A DNA stretch of 64,000 nucleotides, taken from the NCBI RefSeq assembly GCF_001625015.1, contig NZ_LVWJ02000014.1, forward strand, positions 62,001-126,000, in the 5' to 3' direction. Of this stretch, positions 7,580 to 17,030 are shown piece after piece. Numbering within the stretch: the stretch's first letter is position 1; every line of letters begins with the position of its first letter. The notes below the pieces were generated by a model. It did not search any database. It was not told where the DNA came from and was given only the letters and a program-made list of their open reading frames with translations. Both the position numbers and the translations under genes were made by a program. Source of the DNA: Lewinella sp. 4G2. Lineage in GTDB: Bacteria > Bacteroidota > Bacteroidia > Chitinophagales > Saprospiraceae.

Positions 7580-8730
7580 CAGACTTTGGGTAGGGAGATC
7601 GTGAAGGTAGTACCAACCCCGGGCGCCGAGCGGCTAACCTGGATCTTACCGTTGTGGTACTCGTGGATGATGCGGCGCACGAGGCTTAAACCAAGGCCCC
7701 ACCCCCTTTGCTTGGTCGTGAATCCAGGGTTAAACACCTTGCGAATATTCTTGGCCGCAATACCCTTGCCGGTATCGGTGATGTCAATAAATACCTTCCC
7801 CCCATTCTCACTGATGAGGGCGGAGATCTCACCCGAACCGTCCATGGCGTCTAGCGCGTTGCGCAGTAGATTTTCGATGACCCAGTCAAAAAGTAGGGGG
7901 TTGATTCCCACCATCAGGTTACCAGCATCCGCCGCGGGGAAGTTGAATTTTACCTTACGCGGCGCGCGCTTTTCCATGTACTCGCGGCACTTGTCCATCT
8001 CCTCGAAGATGTTCGTGGGTACGAGTTCGGGGGTGGCGCCAATCTTGCTGAAACGGTTGGCGACCATGGATAGCCGATTGACGTCGCGGCCCAATTCGTC
8101 ACTCACTTCCATGAGATCCTCGTTGTCGCCGTACATCATTTTCAGGTGCTCCACCCAGCCTAGAATTGCGCTGATGGGCGTACCTAGTTGGTGAGCGGTT
8201 TCCTTGGCCATCCCCACCCAAACGAGGTTTTGTTCGGCCCGGCGAGACTGATTAAGGCCAATGTAGCCCAGCAAAATGAACGTTGAGACGAGTAACAGCA
8301 GCACCACCGGGAAGTACCGCAACTGCACCAGGAGCCGGCTTTCGCCGTAGTAGATCAGCTGCACGTCCTGCCGGATGGGGACGGATCCGTTATCAATCCA
8401 CTGCTTCAATTGCGCTTTTACGCGGCCGGTATCGACCGTCCCCATGTTATAAAATGCGTCGATGTGGCCGTCCATACTCACCAGGATGGTAGGTACGGTT
8501 TCCATGGCGTCCAGAATGTCGAGTTCCATGCTGACGTCGTCTCCCGTGTCATCCAGCGTCAGCAGGTTGAGGCGTTCCGTGGCGGTATTCGCCATGCGCA
8601 GTTGCCGGTGCTCGATCTCGGAGAGTTGGGTTGCCAGATTATTCGTGTACCAAACCGACACCAACACCACTACCATCCCGGCAATCCCCAGGTACAAAGG
8701 CCAGCGTGTGGAGGTTTTAAGAAGGCTCAT
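7579..8730 (-). CDS. Membrane sensor histidine kinase without adjacent response regulator
   Basis: 383 residues with two membrane segments (about 12-30 and 138-158) bracketing a periplasmic loop of about 105 residues. The H-box ETAHQLGTPISAI has its likely phosphorylated His near 179. The ATPase domain shows ENLLRNALDAM (N box), DTGKGIA (G1) and GWGLGLSLV (G2). No response regulator lies nearby; the only partner in the operon is mnmE, which starts at its stop codon. The signal is unknown. Confidence 0.9.
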   Translation of the reverse strand: MSLLKTSTRWPLYLGIAGMVVVLVSVWYTNNLATQLSEIEHRQLRMANTATERLNLLTLDDTGDDVSMELDILDAMETVPTILVSMDGHIDAFYNMGTVDTGRVKAQLKQWIDNGSVPIRQDVQLIYYGESRLLVQLRYFPVVLLLLVSTFILLGYIGLNQSRRAEQNLVWVGMAKETAHQLGTPISAILGWVEHLKMMYGDNEDLMEVSDELGRDVNRLSMVANRFSKIGATPELVPTNIFEEMDKCREYMEKRAPRKVKFNFPAADAGNLMVGINPLLFDWVIENLLRNALDAMDGSGEISALISENGGKVFIDITDTGKGIAAKNIRKVFNPGFTTKQRGWGLGLSLVRRIIHEYHNGKIQVSRSAPGVGTTFTISLPKV

Positions 8731-8820
8731 GGTGGTACGATCTCTGCTAGAAACGCTAAAATAGGGCGGCCGGTATCCATCCTTGAGCCAAAGTGTTTTC
8801 CCTCAATGCTGAATAGCTGG

Positions 8821-8836
8821 GCGCTGCCGCAGGTGC
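8821..8836 (+). repeat. Dispersed element core, intergenic between the kinase and rnc
   Basis: Exact GCGCTGCCGCAGGTGC inside the longer string CTGGGCGCTGCCGCAGGTGC. It is followed by CATGAAAAGGGCAAGTGTTG, which resembles the tail of other copies. It lies 29 bp from the end of rnc. Confidence 0.85.
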
Positions 8837-8864
8837 CATGAAAAGGGCAAGTGTTGGGATAGAG

Positions 8865-9611
8865 CTAACGGCTGACTTTGATCCCCATATCAACCAAGGC
8901 CCGTTTGCTGGCGATCTGTTCGGCACTCTTTTTATTGAAGTCTTCCCCCACGGCCACGCGGCGCCCGTCAACGTTGACGGCTACCTTAAAGCGATCGCGC
9001 TTATCCTGTTTGAAGCGTTTAACGACGGAGTAGTCGACCTTGCTGCCATTCTTCTGGCAGTGCTCCAGCAACTGGCTTTTGTAGTTATCGTCGAAGGTTT
9101 CCAGGTGCTCGATGTCCACGTAGTTACGCAGCATTTGGCGGACGACAAACTGGGTTGTTTTCTTGTAGCCCCGCTCCACGTAAATGGCCCCGACGAGCGC
9201 TTCGACGGCGTTGCCGAGCATGGACTTGGCGATGCGGACGTTGTTGTAGGTGCTCAGCAATTCGTCGAGCCCCATGTTGTCACCAATCGTATTCAGGCTG
9301 TTCCGCTTGACGATCTTGGAGCGCATCTTAGTCAGGAAACCCTCATCACCCAGCGGGTACTTCTTGTAGAGGTACTCCGCCACGATGGTACCGAGGACGG
9401 CATCCCCCAGGAATTCCAGGCGCTCGTTATTCTGGCCGCCGTAAGGTTTGTCTTCCTTTGCCGTATCGCCGTTGTTGCTCTTGTGCTGAAACGCCAGCTT
9501 GAACACGTTCAGGTACGCGGGCGTAAATCCGAGCAAACGCCGGAGCCGCCGGACGAATTCACGTTCCGGATGGAGGAAATAATTATAGAATCGTCGGACG
9601 GTCTTTATCAA
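8865..9611 (-). CDS. rnc: Ribonuclease III
   Basis: 248 residues. The RNase III signature ERLEFLGDAVLG begins near residue 59, with a second acidic cluster (EALVGAIYVERGYKK), and a double-stranded-RNA-binding domain fills about 170-245 (KSQLLEHCQKNG, SAEQIASKRALVDMG). It processes rRNA precursors and other duplex RNA. It follows fabF by 8 bp on the same strand, giving the order acpP-fabF-rnc. Confidence 0.96.
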   Translation of the reverse strand: MIKTVRRFYNYFLHPEREFVRRLRRLLGFTPAYLNVFKLAFQHKSNNGDTAKEDKPYGGQNNERLEFLGDAVLGTIVAEYLYKKYPLGDEGFLTKMRSKIVKRNSLNTIGDNMGLDELLSTYNNVRIAKSMLGNAVEALVGAIYVERGYKKTTQFVVRQMLRNYVDIEHLETFDDNYKSQLLEHCQKNGSKVDYSVVKRFKQDKRDRFKVAVNVDGRRVAVGEDFNKKSAEQIASKRALVDMGIKVSR

Positions 9612-9619
9612 ACCAGAGC

Positions 9620-10885
9620 TTATGCGTTAAACCGCTTGAAGACGGTAGCGGAATTGTGCCCGCCAAAACCAAAGGTATTACTTAATGCAACATCCACCGT
9701 TCTTTCCTGCGCTTCGTTGAAGGTGAGGTTCAGTTTCGGGTCAATGTCCGGATCATCATTGAAGTGGTTGATCGTCGGCGGTACGAAATTGTGGTTGATC
9801 GCCAGAATACAGGCGATCGCTTCAATCGCTGCTGCGGCCCCCAAAAGGTGGCCGGTCATTGATTTTGTGGAACTGATGTTGAGGCCATACGCCGCTTCCC
9901 CGAAGGCCAGTTGGATGGCTTTAAGCTCCGCCGTATCCCCGATTGGGGTGGAAGTACCGTGGGTGTTGATGTAGTCCACGTCCTCCGCTTTGAGGCCGGC
10001 GTACTTCAGGGCGTTGGTCATGGCCATTTTAGCACCCAGCCCTTCCGGATGTGGTGCGGAGATGTGGTAAGCGTCGGAACTGGCGGCGTATCCCACTACT
10101 TCGGCGTAGATCTTGGCACCGCGCGCCTGGGCGTGTTCCAAACTTTCCAGGATTAGAATACCGGCGCCTTCCCCAAGGACGAATCCATCACGCTCCGCAT
10201 CGTAGGGGCGGGAGGCGGTTTTCATGTCGTCATTGCGGGTGCTGAGGGCCTTCATGCTGTTAAAACCACCGATGCCTACCTGGGTGACGACGGCTTCGGC
10301 ACCACCGCAGACCATCACGTCGGCGCGGTCCAGGCGAATATCATCGGCCGCCGCTGCGATAGCATGTCCTGCGGAAGCACAGGCACTCACCGTGGCGTAG
10401 CTGGGCCCGCGGAGGTTGTGGGCCATACTGATGTGGCCAGCCCCCATATTGGCGATCATCTTGGGGATCATGAACGGATTGTAACGGGGCGTTCCGCTGC
10501 CGTTGGCAAAATCCGTAATTTCTTTTTCGAGGGTACCCAGGCCTCCGATCCCACTCGCGACGATGGCGCCGGCGCGGTCGGGGTCGAGCTCAAAGACCGA
10601 CTCTCCTTCTCCTCCGTAAAATCCAGCGTCTTGCATGGCTTCCTGGGCGGCGTAGAGTGCCATGACGATGTAACGATCGAGGCGGCGGATCTCGCGTTTG
10701 TCGAGCCGATCCGTGGCGTCCCAGTCCGTGACTTCGCAGGCGAACTGAGTTTTGAATTGTTCCGCATTGAATTGAGTGATGGGCTTGGCACCGCTTTTAC
10801 CGGCCTTGAGGCCTTCGAGGTACTCCCCGACGTTATTGCCAATGGCTGTGAGGGCGCCAATGCCGGTTACAACTACTCTTTTCAT
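9620..10885 (-). CDS. fabF: 3-oxoacyl-[acyl-carrier-protein] synthase II
   Basis: 421 residues beginning MKRVVVTGIGALTAIGNNVG. The nucleophile lies in TVSACASAGHAI (about 167), and the two catalytic His residues lie in INTHGTSTPIGD and FGFGGHNSATVF. It elongates acyl-ACP with malonyl-ACP in fatty acid synthesis. It sits directly downstream of acpP and upstream of rnc. Confidence 0.97.
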   Translation of the reverse strand: MKRVVVTGIGALTAIGNNVGEYLEGLKAGKSGAKPITQFNAEQFKTQFACEVTDWDATDRLDKREIRRLDRYIVMALYAAQEAMQDAGFYGGEGESVFELDPDRAGAIVASGIGGLGTLEKEITDFANGSGTPRYNPFMIPKMIANMGAGHISMAHNLRGPSYATVSACASAGHAIAAAADDIRLDRADVMVCGGAEAVVTQVGIGGFNSMKALSTRNDDMKTASRPYDAERDGFVLGEGAGILILESLEHAQARGAKIYAEVVGYAASSDAYHISAPHPEGLGAKMAMTNALKYAGLKAEDVDYINTHGTSTPIGDTAELKAIQLAFGEAAYGLNISSTKSMTGHLLGAAAAIEAIACILAINHNFVPPTINHFNDDPDIDPKLNLTFNEAQERTVDVALSNTFGFGGHNSATVFKRFNA

Positions 10886-10972
10886 GGGTGGGTATTTTAT
10901 TTATAACAACGCCGCCCGCGGCCGTTTGAAGGGCACAGCGGGCGGCGATGGTTTTTGGAGAGACGGGGAGAA

Positions 10973-11212
10973 TTACTTCTCGACGCTGCTTTCCAGGTAA
11001 GTGACGGCCTGGCCGACGGTTTGAATGTTCTCAGCCTGCTCGTCGGGGATGCTGATATCGAATTCCTTTTCGAATTCCATGATCAGTTCAACGGTATCGA
11101 GCGAGTCCGCGCCGAGGTCGTTGGTGAAGCTTGCTTCGGTGGTAACTTCTGCTTCGTCGACGCCAAGTTTGTCGACGATGATCTGGGTTACTTTTTCTTT
11201 AATGCTAGCCAT
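10973..11212 (-). CDS. acpP: Acyl carrier protein
   Basis: 79 acidic residues from the ATG at 11212 ([20 protein letters not shown]). The phosphopantetheine attachment site is the Ser in GADSLDTVE (Ser37). A longer in-frame N-terminus is basic and non-conserved and is rejected. First gene of acpP-fabF-rnc. A one-mismatch -7 box (TTTCTTTG, 11246-11253, minus) lies about 34 nt upstream. Confidence 0.96.
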   Translation of the reverse strand: MASIKEKVTQIIVDKLGVDEAEVTTEASFTNDLGADSLDTVELIMEFEKEFDISIPDEQAENIQTVGQAVTYLESSVEK

Positions 11213-11446
11213 AGTATAGTTGGCGTTTGATGAATGATTTACGGGCAAAGAAAAGCACAAAGCTCTACTAAGACAAATTCGCCGCGTACAGCGAATTTTC
11301 ACCGCGGTTTAGATTAGAACGGCGTAAGTATAGGTAAAGATGAGTCGACTAGGGAAAGCACTCCGGAATTCCCGTGGTAAATTGGGCTAGTTTTCTGCGC
11401 GGGCCACACCACCTTTCACCCGTAAGTACCCCAATATCAATAGGTT

Positions 11447-14400
11447 ATGTTTTCACGAATCGCTTTCACGGTACTTTTGTTCCTTCCCCTGATTATTTGC
11501 GGGCAATCCACCGAGCAAAGCAAGTTCCCGGCACGGTTAGTACGCGATGCGGGCCAGCCGGTGACCAATGGATTGCGGAAAATGCCCTGCGACCCGGCCA
11601 CCTCCCCGCTTATGGTCACGATGTGCTCCGGGGAAACGGCCAACAGCACCAATTCCAACGCCGCTGATGGTGCCAGCATGACTTGGACGGCTACCGGCTC
11701 CCAGAACCTATACTTCAGCCAGATATTCAATTCGGTCACGCTCGATACCTTCCGCATCGTGCGGGGTGGCACCTCCGACGCCACCTACGAGCCCGACGGG
11801 GATGGCAATTACACCGCCGACCTCGTCGTCGCTAACGGAACCAATGCCTGCCTCGCCCCCGGCACCTGGACGGTCCGGGTCTGGGACGTTATTGACAACG
11901 ACGATGACGGCAACCCCGACGTGGACGCCGCCGGAGAGATCATTGGCTGCTACGCGGAGTGTACCTACACTTTCTTCCCCACCTGTTCCGGGCCGGTAGG
12001 CAATGCTTTCGACGCCCGAATCGACCCCGTATCCTGTGCTGGCAACGACGGCGCTCTGCGTCTGCGTGGCTTCAGCGAAAACCGTTTTTACTGCTCGGAT
12101 GCCTCCGGTACCGACCTTGACGTCGAATGGACGGGGCCGGGAGGTTTTACCGCAATGACCCGCGACATCACCGGCATCGGCCCGGGAGAATACACGGCAG
12201 TTGTAACCGACTTTTACGGTTGCTCCCAGACGCGCACCTTCACCGTCCCCGAACAGCCCCAGGTAGAGATTGTGTGTGGAGCGACGACGCCGCCCAGCAG
12301 CATCTTTCAGCAAAACGGAACGGCTGCCTATACCATTAATAGTGGTCTCGGCCCCTTCAGTGTACAGTTCACCGGCCCGGCCACCGGGACGCGCAACAAC
12401 GTACCCGCCGGAACCAATACCCTATTTAACCTGACGGATGGCACCTACACCCTCATCGTCACGGATGCCACTACCGGTTGCACCAGCGAGTGTATGCTGA
12501 CCGTCGAACCCGCGCCCTGCCTGGTCAACTTTACCATCGACTACACCCTCGGGCCGGATGGTATCCAGAGCGTCATCATCGACCCAACGGGTGGTTCGGC
12601 CAACTTCGAGTTGACTTGGACCGGCCCCACCAATTCTACCTCCCCCGTCGGCGGTATTCCCAACAGCGGGGTAACATTGCCGGGTAGTGACTTTGAATTT
12701 GGGACCTACACTTTCACCCTGCGCGAACAGTTCCGCCCCGACTGCTCCATCGACATCGTCTTCACATTTGACCCACCCGATTGTTCGGACATTATTATCA
12801 CGCCGGTACAAACCACCAATGTTAGTTGTAACGGTGGAAGCGACGGCCTCATCGAACTGGACATCAGCGGTGGGGAAAACAGCCAGATTGAATGGATGGG
12901 CCCTGGCGTCAACGGTGCCACTACCCCGCGCATTGAAAATCTCATGGCCGGAACCTACAGCTACGAGGTGACGGACGACCGCGGCTGTAGCATTACCGAT
13001 GATATTGTCATTTCCGCACCGGGTCTCCTCCAACTCACCTGTACGGCTACCGACGAGACGGCGAACGACAATGACGATGGCTTCATCACGCTGGCTATTT
13101 CCGGCGGGACGCCCCCCTTCTCGCTCACCTACTCGGGTGTGGATGGCGGTGGCAATACCATTCCCGGAGCAACGGATCTTACCGTAGCTGACGGAGAAGA
13201 CATTACCGGGCTTCAATCCGGCACCTACACGCTAAACCTGGTGGACGCTCAGGGTTGCCCCGCTACCTGCACCAGCCAAATTTTGCAGCCGGACTGCGAC
13301 ATTCCCATCTTCTGTGAGGCAACGCAGCCAATCACCTTTGGCGGCACGGGTTCGGTGACCATCACGGCGACGGATGGTTCTGATTTTGGCTACGACGTAC
13401 TTAGCCAACCCGGCGACGTATTCGTCACCGGTGATCTGGAAGGGCCAAGCCCACGCACCGTCAATTCGCTGGATCCAGGCATGTATACGGTCAACGTCTT
13501 CAACTTCGGGGGATGTACCGGAACCTGCTCATTCGAGATCGTTGCGGCACCCTGCGATCTGCAGGCAACGTTTACCACTACCGACCCCACCTGCGCGGGC
13601 GGTAGCGACGGAGCCATCCTGTTGGATATCATGAGCGGAGGCGCGTCCGTCGTCATTGATTGGGAAATCGATGCACTCGACGGGCAGATCAACCCCACCG
13701 GCCTGGCCGCTGGCACCTACAACGTGATGATCACCGATGACAGCGGCTGCCCGCCGGTCAACCTTTCTATCGACCTGACGGATCCACCGGCCGTAGATGT
13801 CTTTCTGGATCAAACCACGCCAATTCTGTGTGGCGGAGAGAACACAGCCGTACTGCGCGCAAACGTGAGCGGTGGCGTTGGGGATCTCACTTACGCCTGG
13901 TCCGTGGATACCTTTCCGGACAACCCCATCGTCACCGGCGTCGCGACCGGTTCCTACTTCGTGACGGTGACCGATGCCAACAACTGCATCGGTACTTCCA
14001 TGGCGTACAACGTGCTGGAGCCCACCCCCATCAGCCTGGTTTGCGCGGGGGTCAACGAAACGGAGAGCGGTAATAATGACGGCAAGCTGGGTTTCACGCT
14101 CACTGGCGGCGTAGCCCCATTCACCTTTACCATCAATGGCGACGACGTGGGCCGGCCAGCTCAGGACACCTTCCGTAACCTGGCTCCGGATACTTACGTG
14201 ATCGTCGTCACGGACGGAAATAATTGCACCCAGCGTTGCGAAACAACCATTGCTGCGGGCGGCTGCGGGGCCATCGCGATTTCAATTACTACCAACCAGC
14301 CAGATTGCGATACCAATACCGGTTCGGCTACGGCTGACGTGACCGGAGCTACGGGTACGGTCAGTTACGTTTGGGACCACGGCCCCACTACGGCTACAGT

Positions 14401-16705
14401 TTCGGGTCTGGCTCCGGGTAGCTACCGGGTAGTAGCTACCGAAGAGCGCGGCTGTACGGTTTCTGACGACGTGGACATTGTACCGTTCACCGGTGCGCCA
14501 ACGGCAAATATTGGACCGTTTGAGCCCGCTTGTGAGGGGGGTTGTACGACCATTTCCGGCACCTTTACCGGTACGCCTCCGTTTACCGTTGACTTCGTGA
14601 CCGGCGGTTCGTTGCCTCCGTTCCCGCTACAGCTTCCCGTTCCGGGTTTGGCGCTTTCGCAGGAGCTATGTCCGTCGGATTTTGGGCTCCAGAATTTTGA
14701 AGGGGCAACGGTCCGTTTCACCCGCATCACGGATGCCAATGGATGTAGCGCAACGTTGGATGAGTTAAGGGCTTTCACCACCCGGGAGCCAGCCGTGGCC
14801 AACTACACCGGTACGCGCTGTGCTTTAGATACCTTATTTATTGAAGGGCGGACCTTTCAGGAGGACAACCCTACCGGAATGTTCACCTCCGTAACCCCTT
14901 CCGCCGCCGGATGTGATAGTATCATTATGGTGGACCTCTCCTTCCTTCCTCCAGCCGAAGGAGACGTCAGCCAGGAGGTATGTGGTACCGAGCCGGTGGT
15001 GATCGGCAACGAAATATTCACCCCGAGCCGCCCTTCCGGCACGGTGGTCCTCCCCGGAGCCAGTGCGCTCGGTTGTGACTCTACGGTGAGGGTCGATATC
15101 CAGTACCTGGCACCTGCGTTCAGCGCCCAAAGCCCGACTTTGTGTGCGACCGGGTCCATTACCGTTGGAAGTGAAGTGTTTGACATTGACCGGCCTTCCG
15201 GCACGGTACGATTGGCCGGGCAGGCGGCGAACGGTTGTGACTCGACCGTTACCGTGGACCTGCGTTTTGCACCGGTCACCGTTGGTGAGGTCGATACGAT
15301 CCTGTTTCCCTGCCAGACCGTAACGGTTGGGGGCGTGGACTACAGCCGCGCGGTGACCGACACCCTGATTGAATTACCCGGTGCCGGCGCCGGAGGCTGT
15401 GACAGTTCCGTACTTCTGAGCATCAGCTTGCGGCCGGAAGCTACCCTGATTTTGGGTGGAACGGGATTGGTTTGTGCGGATAACGTGGCCAACCTGGAGG
15501 TGACCTACAACGGCGCCGGAATGGCCAGCTTCGCGCTTTCAACTGACCCCACGAGCCTCGTGACCATCGGGAACGGGACGACGACCGTACCCGTAACGGC
15601 AACGCCGGGAACAACCGTCTCGCTAAGCTCCGTAACCAGCACGGCAGCCTGCGCTCCGGTACCCTCCGGCGAGGTCACCATTGCCCTGACGGACCTGAGC
15701 CTAGCGATTTCTAATACGACCGACCCGGACGCCGAATGTGGCCTCGATAGCATTGGCGTCCTGACGGCGAACCCTACTGGAGGGCAGGCGCCCTATAACT
15801 TTTTGTGGAGCAACGGAAGTACCGACCCCATCCAAACGGCCATCCCGTCCGGCAGGTACTTCCTGACGGTGACGGATGCCAACGGGTGCGTAGCGACGGC
15901 CTTGGATTCGATTCAATCCAGATCCGCTTTCAGCCTGGTGGTAAATACGACGGACCCTAGTTGCCTGGACACTTTTGCGACCATCTCCATCTTCGGGAAC
16001 ATCGGTGGGGTGCCCCCCTTCCTGTACGACGTGAATGACGATAATTTCCGAATGGTGGATTCCTTCCCGGCGCTTCTCAGGGTACGGGCGGGGACATCGG
16101 TACTCACCGTAGAAGATGCAGTGGGTTGCCGGACGGTGCGGACCTTTGATTTTGCCCCAGCGGAACTCCCTCGAATCAGTCTGACGCCGGGCAGTGCGGT
16201 TGTGCCACTGGGAGACAGCGTGTTGGTAAGCGTTGCCGCCGCCTTCCCCGTGGACAGTTTTTTCCTGGCCCCTTCACTGGATTCTCTGGTCTTCGGCAAT
16301 GAAGTCTGGCTGCAGGCCACTGGAACACCAATCTATCAATTCACTGCAACGAACGAAATTGGTTGTCCGGCTACCGCTACCTTCCAACTGGTGACGGACC
16401 GCTCAGCGCCGGTCTACGCGCCCACCGCATTCTCTCCGAATGGAGACGGGATCAACGACGTGTTCCGGCTTTTCCCCAGCAAACAAATTGCTCGATTTGA
16501 TGAGCTCCTGATCTTTGATCGGTGGGGTGGGCAAGTGTTTGAAATAGCGGACCCAGTGCCCGCCTCGGAACAGTTTTGGGGGTGGCGGGGAGGCTATGAA
16601 AACGGTGATCTAGCACCAGCCGCCGTCTACCATTTCACGGCCGTAGCCACTTTGTTAAACGGTGAAAGGACAGTCCTGCGTGGAGAAGTAACACTGGTCC
16701 GTTAA
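11447..16705 (+). CDS. Very large secreted surface protein with SprB-type repeats and CHU_C/type B T9SS C-terminal domain
   Basis: 1752 residues with signal peptide MFSRIAFTVLLFLPLIICGQ. The body holds many Ig-like/SprB repeats with the cadence 'TNVSCNGGSDGLIELDISGG ... LMAGTYSYEVTDDRGC' (for example about 455-522 and 705-775). Four tandem modules of about 50 residues ending in GCDS lie at about 1119-1327. The C-terminus from about 1658 (YAPTAFSPNGDGINDVFRLF, FDRWGGQVFE, PAAVYHFTA) is the gliding-motility-associated C-terminal domain that directs secretion by the T9SS and surface attachment. SprB-like proteins are mobile adhesins in gliding bacteria; that role here is inferred. It is divergent from acpP; a weak -7 box (TAGTTTTC) lies at 11388-11395. 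Confidence 0.9.
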   Translation: MFSRIAFTVLLFLPLIICGQSTEQSKFPARLVRDAGQPVTNGLRKMPCDPATSPLMVTMCSGETANSTNSNAADGASMTWTATGSQNLYFSQIFNSVTLDTFRIVRGGTSDATYEPDGDGNYTADLVVANGTNACLAPGTWTVRVWDVIDNDDDGNPDVDAAGEIIGCYAECTYTFFPTCSGPVGNAFDARIDPVSCAGNDGALRLRGFSENRFYCSDASGTDLDVEWTGPGGFTAMTRDITGIGPGEYTAVVTDFYGCSQTRTFTVPEQPQVEIVCGATTPPSSIFQQNGTAAYTINSGLGPFSVQFTGPATGTRNNVPAGTNTLFNLTDGTYTLIVTDATTGCTSECMLTVEPAPCLVNFTIDYTLGPDGIQSVIIDPTGGSANFELTWTGPTNSTSPVGGIPNSGVTLPGSDFEFGTYTFTLREQFRPDCSIDIVFTFDPPDCSDIIITPVQTTNVSCNGGSDGLIELDISGGENSQIEWMGPGVNGATTPRIENLMAGTYSYEVTDDRGCSITDDIVISAPGLLQLTCTATDETANDNDDGFITLAISGGTPPFSLTYSGVDGGGNTIPGATDLTVADGEDITGLQSGTYTLNLVDAQGCPATCTSQILQPDCDIPIFCEATQPITFGGTGSVTITATDGSDFGYDVLSQPGDVFVTGDLEGPSPRTVNSLDPGMYTVNVFNFGGCTGTCSFEIVAAPCDLQATFTTTDPTCAGGSDGAILLDIMSGGASVVIDWEIDALDGQINPTGLAAGTYNVMITDDSGCPPVNLSIDLTDPPAVDVFLDQTTPILCGGENTAVLRANVSGGVGDLTYAWSVDTFPDNPIVTGVATGSYFVTVTDANNCIGTSMAYNVLEPTPISLVCAGVNETESGNNDGKLGFTLTGGVAPFTFTINGDDVGRPAQDTFRNLAPDTYVIVVTDGNNCTQRCETTIAAGGCGAIAISITTNQPDCDTNTGSATADVTGATGTVSYVWDHGPTTATVSGLAPGSYRVVATEERGCTVSDDVDIVPFTGAPTANIGPFEPACEGGCTTISGTFTGTPPFTVDFVTGGSLPPFPLQLPVPGLALSQELCPSDFGLQNFEGATVRFTRITDANGCSATLDELRAFTTREPAVANYTGTRCALDTLFIEGRTFQEDNPTGMFTSVTPSAAGCDSIIMVDLSFLPPAEGDVSQEVCGTEPVVIGNEIFTPSRPSGTVVLPGASALGCDSTVRVDIQYLAPAFSAQSPTLCATGSITVGSEVFDIDRPSGTVRLAGQAANGCDSTVTVDLRFAPVTVGEVDTILFPCQTVTVGGVDYSRAVTDTLIELPGAGAGGCDSSVLLSISLRPEATLILGGTGLVCADNVANLEVTYNGAGMASFALSTDPTSLVTIGNGTTTVPVTATPGTTVSLSSVTSTAACAPVPSGEVTIALTDLSLAISNTTDPDAECGLDSIGVLTANPTGGQAPYNFLWSNGSTDPIQTAIPSGRYFLTVTDANGCVATALDSIQSRSAFSLVVNTTDPSCLDTFATISIFGNIGGVPPFLYDVNDDNFRMVDSFPALLRVRAGTSVLTVEDAVGCRTVRTFDFAPAELPRISLTPGSAVVPLGDSVLVSVAAAFPVDSFFLAPSLDSLVFGNEVWLQATGTPIYQFTATNEIGCPATATFQLVTDRSAPVYAPTAFSPNGDGINDVFRLFPSKQIARFDELLIFDRWGGQVFEIADPVPASEQFWGWRGGYENGDLAPAAVYHFTAVATLLNGERTVLRGEVTLVR

Positions 16706-17030
16706 TGATAAATAATTGTAATACGTGTTGGGCTACCTACTGTTAACTACCCTCAATTCGTTGACACCTACGGAAATGCACTAGCATATTGCTTACAATC
16801 CGGTCATACCGCCCAAAGATTTTGCAAAATCAGTAGTCGGAAAATTTAATTTTCCCTTATTGTTCACTTTCTTCGTCCTAAACCAGTCAGCATTTGCGTT
16901 TATCCCGTTCAAGACAGAATTGAACGGCGCCGACTGATACCCATAAATTTCGTTGGCCAACGTGCCCCTACTTTTTGTTTTGTTTTGCTTTTTCTTACGA
17001 CACTCATCCACAGAACTTCAAATCTTCCCA
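16706..17030. other. 325-bp intergenic region with two inverted repeats upstream of the GH73-LysM gene
   Basis: No supported gene; a 72-codon minus-strand frame at 16793-17011 has no recognisable domain. CGTTCAA (16906-16912) pairs with TTGAACG (16920-16926) in a 7-bp hairpin. CGTTGGCCAACG at 16951-16962 is a perfect 12-bp palindrome just before a -7-like TACTTTTTG (16969-16977), so it could be an operator over the promoter of the next gene. Confidence 0.4.

Noticed and set aside
16793..17011. 72-codon minus-strand frame starting MDECRKKKQNKT
   Set aside because: Composition is not absurd, but it has no domain, no promoter box and lies across the upstream region of the GH73-LysM gene. Kept only as intergenic.
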